Shown: positions 7,683 to 12,963 of the stretch, piece by piece
How positions within the stretch are numbered: position 1 is the stretch's first letter
Layout of the letters: every line of letters starts with the position of its first letter
DNA from: Nitrospinaceae bacterium
Lineage (GTDB): Bacteria > Nitrospinota > Nitrospinia > Nitrospinales > VA-1
Assembly: GCA_016763735.1 (NCBI GenBank)
Contig: JAESTE010000076.1
Location: 1-12,963 of the forward strand
DNA: 12,963 bases
Direction: 5' to 3'
The notes under the pieces: generated by a model
The model's input: the letters and a program-made list of their open reading frames with translations, nothing else
The model's database searches: none
Told to the model about the DNA's origin: nothing
Position numbers and translations under genes: made by a program

Positions 7683-8183
7683 ATGTCACAAACTGAAACC
7701 AGCGCAGAAGTGAAAGTAAAAATAATGCTCGATGAAGCAAATCTGGCATTTTCGGAAACGTCCGAACGTAAGGATACCTCCGGCGACCGCAAGGAAGAAG
7801 GGTCGGCTTGGGAAGAAGGCCGCATGGAAGGTGAATATGATGAAGCGGACTACCAGAGAATCCTTGAATTGCAGATGAATGCCGCCATCACCTGCGATGA
7901 ACACCCCGAACTCGAAGAAGAAACGGCAAAGCTGTTTGAATCAATAACCGAAACAAATGGCGAAGAAGTGTTAAACACCGTACTGGCAAATAAAGACATC
8001 ATGGTCTTGAGCAAGTCCGCCGTCACAACGTTCATCCTCAGGTTCCCAACCGTTCAGTCTTTCGTTAACAAGGGACATCCGCTTGTTCTGGCAATGGATG
8101 AGTACATGTTGGAAAATGCCGATGCGCAAAACTGGCATGACTATAACAACATCGCACTGGAACGAGGTTGGCTTACTGAGTGA
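7683..8183 (+). CDS. Acidic protein of unknown function, 166 aa
   Basis: Not recognised. The protein is strongly acidic. Residues about 20-45 are a polar, probably disordered stretch (ETSERKDTSGDRKEEGS), followed by a mainly helical part with ILELQMNAAITCDEHPELEEE, VLANKDIMVLSKSAVTTFI and a C-terminal MDEYMLENADAQNWHDYNN segment. There is no signal peptide, membrane helix or metal-binding cysteine set (one Cys only). The start is uncertain: the ATG at 7683 gives a compact product but has only a distant GGAG (7666-7669); an in-frame ATG at 7638 would add 15 residues and also lacks a clear SD. The stop lies 34 bases before the polyferredoxin start, so the two are probably co-transcribed. A role beside the Fe-S protein is context inference only. 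Confidence 0.65.
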   Translation: MSQTETSAEVKVKIMLDEANLAFSETSERKDTSGDRKEEGSAWEEGRMEGEYDEADYQRILELQMNAAITCDEHPELEEETAKLFESITETNGEEVLNTVLANKDIMVLSKSAVTTFILRFPTVQSFVNKGHPLVLAMDEYMLENADAQNWHDYNNIALERGWLTE

Positions 8184-8217
8184 GCTGATTTTCCACTAAC
8201 CTTTTTGTTATAGATCT

Positions 8218-9552
8218 ATGAAGTTTAGATACAGCCTTGCAAAAAAAACCTTTAAGGGTAAAAAAGTCGTCGAGCGAGGGGTAGAAAACCTCATCGATGA
8301 GGATCAGCGAGGGAACCATTCCAGCGCGAGTGGTCCCGACATTATGAGTCTCGACTCAGAGACCATCACCCCTCGGGAACCTGAAGAGCCAAAAGAAGTT
8401 TCGCGTCGCGATTTATTCTCCTTTGGCAGATTAGGCGATTTTGCCGAAGCGGTTGAAGAAGACCGAAAAAAACAACCCAAAAAAAGCAAAAAGAAAAAAG
8501 CCGACAACGAGGAGTCGGAAGAACTGGAGGCCGGTGAACTCGCAGTCGAAGCTGGCGACGACCCGGCAGTCTCTGAAGAATCCGCCGAACCGTTGCAGCC
8601 CGAAGACGAAGATGCTCCCAAACCGGGATTTTTCAAACGTCTGGTTGCTAAATTCAAGTCCGATCCCACGCCCCTCGACAGCATTGAACCAAGTGACAGT
8701 ACAGAAAATAGTGACAGTACAGAAAATGAGGAAGAATCTTTTGCGGAGGCTCTTAAAACCGCAGAACAGGAACTGCCGAGTAATAATATTTTTGCATTGG
8801 AAGAGGGTGAAGAAGAAGACCCGGAATACAATCGACGAAATTTATTGCGCCAGGGATTCCACTTCTTTGCCAAGCCTGCCATGGACAATGTTCAAGGTAA
8901 AATAGACAAAGTCAACAAAGCCGTCGATAAAATCACCAAAAGAGTACCGGTGCTGAGACCGCCTGGAGCGATATCGGAGAAAGCATTTCTGCAGGCTTGC
9001 ACACGCTGTGAAAAATGCATTCATGCCTGCCCGAAAGATGCTATTCAAAGGGCTCCGAAAAAATTTGGATTCCTCATTCACAACACTCCTTATATTGATG
9101 CAATGCGAACCCCCTGCGTTATGTGCACAGACTTGCCGTGCATTTCCGCCTGTCCAGATGAAGCACTGTTGCCAGTTCAAGAATTGACTGATGTAAGTAT
9201 GGGTTATGCCATTATCGATAAAAAGAAATGCCAGGCCTATGGCGATACATTTTGTCAACAATGTGTCATCGACTGTCCTGTTCCCGGCGCAATTCATCAG
9301 GTAGACGACAAACCCATTATCGATAAAAATATTTGCACGGGTTGTGGCGTCTGCATGCGTTCTTGCAGCACGGTTAATATTCCACTGGCCATCAAGATCA
9401 AACCGCAGATGGTCATCGACTATCAACTGCATAAAAAACAACTGGAAAAAGAAAAAGCGCAAATCGAAGCCGAGCGCCTAGCCGCAGAACAGCACGAAAA
9501 AGAAGAAGCCGATGCCGAGGACGAAACAAGCATTCAAGGTGTCGAGTCTTAG
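8218..9552 (+). CDS. Polyferredoxin with four [4Fe-4S] motifs and a long acidic N-terminal extension (NapG/MauM-like), 444 aa
   Basis: Residues 250-395 carry four cluster motifs: C261-x2-C-x2-C-x3-C271-P; C300-x2-C-x4-C-x3-C312-P; C338-x7-C-x2-C-x3-C353-P; C373-x2-C-x2-C-x3-C383. Their order and spacing match ferredoxin-type NapG/MauM proteins, which pass electrons to or from periplasmic or membrane redox enzymes. Unlike those (about 230-280 aa), this protein has about 250 residues before the first cluster, rich in Glu, Asp, Ser and Lys. Two twin-arginine stretches flank the acidic linker: SRRDLFSFG (62-70) and NRRNLLRQG (205-213). Neither is followed by a hydrophobic run, so I do not predict Tat export. 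The tail (405-444) is a charged helix, E/A/K-rich. No SD is visible before the ATG at 8218; the next in-frame ATG (8344) has none either. No nap, mau or dehydrogenase gene lies in the window, so the electron partner is unknown. Confidence 0.8.
   Translation: MKFRYSLAKKTFKGKKVVERGVENLIDEDQRGNHSSASGPDIMSLDSETITPREPEEPKEVSRRDLFSFGRLGDFAEAVEEDRKKQPKKSKKKKADNEESEELEAGELAVEAGDDPAVSEESAEPLQPEDEDAPKPGFFKRLVAKFKSDPTPLDSIEPSDSTENSDSTENEEESFAEALKTAEQELPSNNIFALEEGEEEDPEYNRRNLLRQGFHFFAKPAMDNVQGKIDKVNKAVDKITKRVPVLRPPGAISEKAFLQACTRCEKCIHACPKDAIQRAPKKFGFLIHNTPYIDAMRTPCVMCTDLPCISACPDEALLPVQELTDVSMGYAIIDKKKCQAYGDTFCQQCVIDCPVPGAIHQVDDKPIIDKNICTGCGVCMRSCSTVNIPLAIKIKPQMVIDYQLHKKQLEKEKAQIEAERLAAEQHEKEEADAEDETSIQGVES
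8692..8727 (+). repeat. 18-bp perfect tandem duplication inside the polyferredoxin gene
   Basis: The unit AGTGACAGTACAGAAAAT occurs twice head to tail (8692-8709, 8710-8727). It encodes SDSTEN-SDSTEN in the acidic linker, is a whole number of codons, and so preserves the frame. Confidence 0.95.
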
Positions 9553-9671
9553 TACTTCCAGTATTTCATCGATTTACTCCTTGCAAGTATCCTCTGTTTT
9601 CAGTAAGTTATCCGTTTTGTCGCATTGCGCCCCGGCTGGCGAAATCTCTTGTATAAAAATAAAGGTCATAA

Positions 9672-11447
9672 ATGAGCAGCGAACTTCAAAGAACACATCA
9701 TTGTGGAGAATTAACGGACAAAGATATTGGCAAACAGGTCACTCTTTGTGGATGGATACATACGCGCCGCGACCATGGCGGATTAATTTTCGTCGACCTT
9801 TGGGACAAATATGGTTTGACCCAGGTGGTACTGAATCCACAAATCGATCAGCTGGCACACGAACATGCGCAGTCCATTCGCGGTAATTATGTCATCGGCA
9901 TAATAGGGAAAGTATGTGCCCGCCCCGATGACATGATCAACTCCAAATTGAAAACCGGCAAGATCGAAGTCTATGTCGATGAATTGAGCATTTTGAATAA
10001 ATCGGAAACCCCGCCCATTTCTCCCTGGGAACCTCAAGACACTTCGGAAGCACTGCGCTTGAAATACCGCTTTCTGGATCTTCGCGGACCGGAACTACAA
10101 CGAAATCTAAAAATTCGCTACGACATTTCTCGCACTGCCCGCAACGAGTTGCATCGGCATGGTTTCATGGAAGTGGAAACTCCCATGCTGACCAAGAGCA
10201 CCCCCGAAGGAGCACGGGATTATCTCGTTCCCAGTCGATTGAATCCGCAAAAGTTTTATGCTCTGCCGCAATCACCACAATTATTCAAACAGATTCTCAT
10301 GGTTTCGGGAATGGACAAATATTTTCAGATCGTTAAATGTTTTCGTGATGAAGATTTACGGCAGGACAGACAACCGGAGTTCACCCAGATAGATGTTGAA
10401 ATGTCTTTCGGCAATGAAAAAATAATTTTTCAAATGATCGAAGAGGTGATGACCGCGATATACAAAGAAGTGTTGAACGAGGAAATTAAAACACCCTTTC
10501 CGATTTTAAAATATCAGGATGCGATAGATCGCTTTGGCACAGATAAACCGGACATGAGAATCGATATGGAAATCGTTGACCTCGCTGAAATTATTCGTGG
10601 AACCAAGTTCAAAGTTTTCGCGCAGGTGTTGGAATCGGGTGGACAAATTCGCGCGTTGAACATCAAAAATAGTGCTGACTCTTTATCCAGAAAAGCTCTG
10701 GATGATTTAACAGAAGTCGCTAAAACATACGGCGCAAAAGGCATGGCCTGGATCAAGGTTCAGGAAAACGAATTGCAGTCACCGATCATCAAGTTTTTTG
10801 AGCAGGAAATGCTCGACCAGATGTTAGAAAAACTAGGCAGCAAACCGGGGGACACTATAGTGTTCATAGCCGACACGCCTAAAATTGTTGCCGATGCGCT
10901 GGCGCATTTGCGTCTCGCCGTTGCCAAGCTATTAAAGCTTGTTGATGAATCGAAAAACTCTTTTATCTGGGTAACCGAATTCCCGCTTGTTGAATATGAC
11001 GAAACAGAAAAAAGATATACCGCCATGCATCACCCCTTCACCGCTCCGCGGGAAGAGGATATGGATAAGTTTGAATCCGACCCCGGGGCCATCAAAGCTC
11101 GCGCCTATGATCTGGTTTTAAACGGCAACGAAATTGGCGGTGGTAGTATTCGTATCCACCAGAGGGAAGTGCAGGAAAAAATGTTCAAACTCCTCGGCAT
11201 CGGCAAAGAAGAAGCAGAAGCAAAATTCGGCTTCCTGCTCGATGCATTGCAATACGGCGCCCCGCCTCATTGCGGTATCGCCATGGGTCTTGATCGCATC
11301 GCCATGCTGTTGACCGGTGCTGATTCCATCCGCGATGTAATCGCATTCCCAAAAACACAGAAAGCTACCTGCCTGATGACGCAGGCACCTTCCGAGGTTG
11401 ATAAAAAACAATTGAAAGAACTCAAACTGAAAGCCGATCTTAGTTAA
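9672..11447 (+). CDS. aspS: Aspartyl-tRNA synthetase, 591 aa
   Basis: Charges tRNA-Asp with aspartate in the cytoplasm. The N-terminal OB-fold anticodon domain (about 1-110) begins with THHCGELTDKDIGKQVTLCG. The class II core follows, with motif 1 (GFMEVETPML, 164-173), motif 2 (FRDEDLRQDRQPEFTQID, 224-241) and motif 3 (GLDRIAML, 539-546). The bacterial GAD insert lies between (about 290-410), and the length is normal for bacterial AspRS. The ATG has a good SD (AAAGG, 6 nt away). His35-Gly36 sits in TRRDHGG, where discriminating enzymes such as that of E. coli have Leu; His there is one trait of non-discriminating AspRS, which also charges tRNA-Asn. The second position linked to this trait (Asp86 here, in RPDDM) is not the Gly of the Pseudomonas enzyme, so specificity is open. 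It follows the polyferredoxin by 119 bases with no terminator seen between, so read-through is possible. It is probably essential. Confidence 0.97.
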   Translation: MSSELQRTHHCGELTDKDIGKQVTLCGWIHTRRDHGGLIFVDLWDKYGLTQVVLNPQIDQLAHEHAQSIRGNYVIGIIGKVCARPDDMINSKLKTGKIEVYVDELSILNKSETPPISPWEPQDTSEALRLKYRFLDLRGPELQRNLKIRYDISRTARNELHRHGFMEVETPMLTKSTPEGARDYLVPSRLNPQKFYALPQSPQLFKQILMVSGMDKYFQIVKCFRDEDLRQDRQPEFTQIDVEMSFGNEKIIFQMIEEVMTAIYKEVLNEEIKTPFPILKYQDAIDRFGTDKPDMRIDMEIVDLAEIIRGTKFKVFAQVLESGGQIRALNIKNSADSLSRKALDDLTEVAKTYGAKGMAWIKVQENELQSPIIKFFEQEMLDQMLEKLGSKPGDTIVFIADTPKIVADALAHLRLAVAKLLKLVDESKNSFIWVTEFPLVEYDETEKRYTAMHHPFTAPREEDMDKFESDPGAIKARAYDLVLNGNEIGGGSIRIHQREVQEKMFKLLGIGKEEAEAKFGFLLDALQYGAPPHCGIAMGLDRIAMLLTGADSIRDVIAFPKTQKATCLMTQAPSEVDKKQLKELKLKADLS

Positions 11448-11579
11448 TAACCGTCTGCAAGTGGGGCGATAACTGCAAATTTTGCACTACAGCCTTAAAA
11501 GGCTAAGTCTACTTTCCTGAATTCCCCTTATCAAATAGCCCTCTTATAGGGTTTGAGGCTTTAAAACCTGCATTTCGAT

Positions 11580-11705
11580 CCTGTATAGATTTCGGAGGAT
11601 AGAGTTTTCATCCGAAAACCCGCGACACTCTTACAGGCTTTCGATAAACTGTAATTAAGAGAGATGGATTGGATTTATCCCTCTCGACAAGCATCTCCTC
11701 CTCGG
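11580..11705 (+). ncRNA. Candidate structured RNA or leader between aspS and larE
   Basis: The 343 bases between aspS and larE hold no gene but several nested pairings. CCTGTA (11580-11585) pairs with TACAGG (11632-11637), enclosing TTTCGGA/TCCGAAA (11590-11596 or so with 11611-11617). As an alternative, CTCTTACAG (11628-11636) pairs with CTGT plus AAGAG (11649-11661). GAGAG (11659-11663) can pair with CTCTC (11681-11685), or GAGATG (11661-11666) with CATCTC (11692-11697). Several of these are mutually exclusive, and a strong terminator follows. This could be a small RNA, an attenuator ahead of larE, or just a long aspS 3' end. I recognise no known riboswitch or 6S/SRP/RNase P signature. Further hairpins at 11474-11486 and 11491-11504 lie nearer aspS. 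Confidence 0.25.
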
Positions 11706-11739
11706 AATCCGGGAACAGACCCTGTTCCCGGATTTTTTT
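11706..11739 (+). terminator. Strong intrinsic terminator
   Basis: A 13-bp perfect stem (11706-11718, AATCCGGGAACAG; 11722-11734, CTGTTCCCGGATT) closes a 3-nt loop ACC and runs into T residues at 11733-11739. It ends about 50 bases before the larE ATG and 259 bases after the aspS stop, so it ends either a long aspS transcript or a separate RNA from the spacer. Confidence 0.92.
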
Positions 11740-11768
11740 GTCCCTTCCTTTGTGATACTCTTAGCTTT

Positions 11769-11774
11769 TATAAA
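11769..11774 (+). promoter_or_regulatory. Possible -10 box for larE
   Basis: TATAAA lies 16 bases before the ATG at 11791 and downstream of the terminator. No good -35 is seen at 16-18 nt. If used, the larE mRNA would have a very short leader, which fits the lack of an SD before this ATG. Confidence 0.25.
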
Positions 11775-11790
11775 TTATTTTCTGGCTATT

Positions 11791-12609
11791 ATGTCGCTGC
11801 ACGAAAAAACTGAAAAACTGAAATCGATGATCCAGGAAATGGATCGTGTTCTTGTGGCTTTTTCCGGCGGAGTGGATAGCACTCTGGTTCTCGCTATCGC
11901 TCAGGAAGTACTGGGAAGTAACACTCTTGCGGCCACGGCTCAATCGGACAGCCTCCCAAACCGGGAAATGGAAGCCTGCCACAAACTAGCTCAAGAAATT
12001 GGAGCAGAGCATCTTACTATCCAAACGAATGAAATGAGCAATCCGAGTTATCAGGCCAACCCTGCCAACCGTTGTTACCACTGCAAAACCGAACTCTACT
12101 CTTGCCTGAAAAAATTAGCTCACGAAAAAAGTATTCCCTATATCTTGAATGGAATTAACACGGATGATTTAGGGGACTACCGACCCGGAATCGATGCGTC
12201 GCGTGAAAATGCAGTGAGGAGTCCATTGGTCGAAGCAGGATTCAACAAACAAAATGTTCGCGACCTGGCTCGGCAGATGGAACTTTCAATATGGGACAAG
12301 CCTGCAATGGCATGCTTATCGTCACGCATCCCCTACGGCGAACCGGTGACTCATGAAAAACTCAAAATGATAGAAAAAGCCGAAGACTTTTTATTGTCTA
12401 TAGGATTCAAACAACTGCGCGTCCGACATCATGGCGACTCCGCAAGCATTGAACTGGGAAAAAATGAACTACCGCAATTCACCCCGGCTATTGAAAAAAC
12501 AGTAACGGAAAAATTCAAGGCACTGGGATTCAAAACTATCCATCTCGACCCAAAAGGTTATCGAATGGGAAGCCTCAACGAAGCACTAGAAGAAAAGAAG
12601 GGGTTATGA
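11791..12609 (+). CDS. larE: LarE-type ATP-dependent sulfur transferase, 272 aa
   Basis: LarE activates pyridinium biscarboxylate mononucleotide with ATP and inserts sulfur to build the nickel-pincer nucleotide cofactor of lactate racemase LarA and its relatives. The PP-loop SGGVDS is at residues 25-30, and the family motifs NGINTDDLGDYRPG and ACLSSRIPYG are present. Cys175 in ACLSSR matches the sacrificial cysteine of the Lactiplantibacillus enzyme. In addition CYHC places Cys95 and Cys98 where that enzyme has no cysteines, giving the three-cysteine set of LarE forms known to bind a [4Fe-4S] cluster. So this copy is probably cluster-dependent and catalytic, not sacrificial. An in-frame GTG at 11752 would add 13 hydrophobic residues; the ATG at 11791 fits the family length (about 270), although no SD precedes it. 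It overlaps the next gene by four bases (ATGA). larA, larB and larC are not in the window. Confidence 0.88.
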   Translation: MSLHEKTEKLKSMIQEMDRVLVAFSGGVDSTLVLAIAQEVLGSNTLAATAQSDSLPNREMEACHKLAQEIGAEHLTIQTNEMSNPSYQANPANRCYHCKTELYSCLKKLAHEKSIPYILNGINTDDLGDYRPGIDASRENAVRSPLVEAGFNKQNVRDLARQMELSIWDKPAMACLSSRIPYGEPVTHEKLKMIEKAEDFLLSIGFKQLRVRHHGDSASIELGKNELPQFTPAIEKTVTEKFKALGFKTIHLDPKGYRMGSLNEALEEKKGL

Positions 12610-12839
12610 TTAAAGTAACGTTGCGACCTGAAGCAAGAAAAGTATTAAAAGACCCGGATGGATTTGCCAGTGGCCTGGGCATTGTGTACACAGGGCTCTT
12701 AATAAGTATGGCCGGGGTCGCATTAATGTTGTTCATGTATTTCAATAAACCGGAGGATGTCCTTCATCCTACCTGGATACTCTTCGCCGGATTCGGCGTT
12801 GTCATCTGGGGTGAGATCAAAAAAGCCCGCTGCAAATAA
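12606..12839 (+). CDS. Small two-helix membrane protein of unknown function, 77 aa
   Basis: Not recognised. A charged N-terminus (MIKVTLRPEARKVLKDPDG) leads to two hydrophobic helices at about 24-45 (LGIVYTGLLISMAGVALMLF) and 54-69 (HPTWILFAGFGVVIWG). The tail KKARCK is basic. By the positive-inside rule both ends are cytoplasmic, with a short loop (NKPEDVLHP) outside. The start codon overlaps the larE stop as ATGA, and GAAGG/GGGG lies just before it within larE, so translation is probably coupled. A single C-terminal Cys is present but no metal-binding motif. A link to nickel-pincer chemistry is suggested by the coupling alone. Confidence 0.8.
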   Translation: MIKVTLRPEARKVLKDPDGFASGLGIVYTGLLISMAGVALMLFMYFNKPEDVLHPTWILFAGFGVVIWGEIKKARCK

Positions 12840-12855
12840 TCGGGCAACGCCCGAT
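12839..12855 (+). other. Hairpin after the larE operon
   Basis: ATCGGGC (12839-12845) pairs with GCCCGAT (12849-12855) around an AAC loop, directly at the TAA stop of the membrane-protein gene. It lacks a T tract (AATAATAGG follows), so it may protect the mRNA 3' end more than terminate. Confidence 0.5.
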
Positions 12856-12870
12856 AATAATAGGTCTATT

Positions 12871-12908
12871 CCTTTATTGCGAGACCACTGCCCTCAAGCT
12901 TCTGGATA
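12871..12908 (-). repeat. Dispersed repeat, copy 2, in structured intergenic DNA
   Basis: Read on the - strand from 12908, this matches 5541-5578 with 32 of 38 identities, the first 18 exact. The flanking bases also fold: CCCT (12891-12894) with AGGG (12908-12911), and GGTG-GCC...GGC...CACC between 12910 and 12938. Neither - strand frame across it supports a gene: one frame is stopped about 30 codons upstream, and another is open to the window edge but cannot be judged. The repeat may continue past the window end. Confidence 0.5.
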
Positions 12909-12963
12909 GGGTGGCCAATGCAAAGCAGGCAAACCACCGTGCAAAACTATTTAACAATAGATA

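Noticed and set aside
8304..8888. 194-aa - strand frame opposite the polyferredoxin linker
   Set aside because: Ser-rich composition is the antisense image of the Glu/Asp-rich linker; it has no independent support.
9652..9657. TATAAA as a -10 box for aspS
   Set aside because: Transcription would start within or after the SD, and no -35 lies at 16-18 nt.
11580..11740. 6S RNA (a CTTTAAAACCTG stretch recalls the 3' strand of 6S)
   Set aside because: I could not build the long closing stem and central bubble, and the terminator folds by itself.
12871..12963. 3' end of a - strand gene entering from the right edge
   Set aside because: The frame reading IQKLEGSGLAIKE is closed about 28 codons upstream by a TAG, and the other open frame is too short to judge; repeat DNA explains it better.

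Overview
The window is bacterial chromosomal DNA of moderate GC with compact genes, Shine-Dalgarno (SD) starts and sigma70-type promoters. Content suggests a Gram-negative, respiratory, possibly marine lineage (Nitrospinota- or deltaproteobacteria-like). This is inference from gene style, not from a phylogenetic marker; the bacterial-type AspRS is the best marker for placing it.

Layout: an intrinsic terminator of an unseen upstream + strand unit (77-113) is followed by a long all-TPR protein on the - strand (218-2818). Its promoter lies back to back with that of a 646-aa protein of unknown function on the + strand (3123-5063); both promoters have perfect -35 and -10 hexamers. A 376-base spacer (5064-5439) holds G/C-rich hairpins, an inverted REP-like pair and a possible promoter. 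It leads to a candidate 57-aa ORF starting at TTG (5440-5613), which meets the - strand cobalamin-binding radical SAM gene (5610-7421) tail to tail; both stop codons lie in one CTAG.

A divergent spacer with a long hairpin and a 14-bp palindrome separates the radical SAM gene from a + strand run: an acidic 166-aa unknown (7683-8183), a polyferredoxin with a long acidic N-terminal extension (8218-9552), and aspS (9672-11447). The 343 bases after aspS contain several nested hairpins and a very strong intrinsic terminator. Then come a larE-type sulfur transferase (11791-12609) and a translationally coupled two-helix membrane protein (12606-12839). The window ends in a structured intergenic repeat that matches, in inverted orientation, part of the 5541-5578 region.

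How the genes fit together: no single pathway unites the window. Three are tied to Fe-S, cobalamin or nickel-cofactor chemistry (radical SAM, polyferredoxin, LarE with a three-cysteine set). AspRS is housekeeping. The TPR protein and the 646-aa protein share a divergent control region. I see no phage, transposase, CRISPR, tRNA or rRNA.
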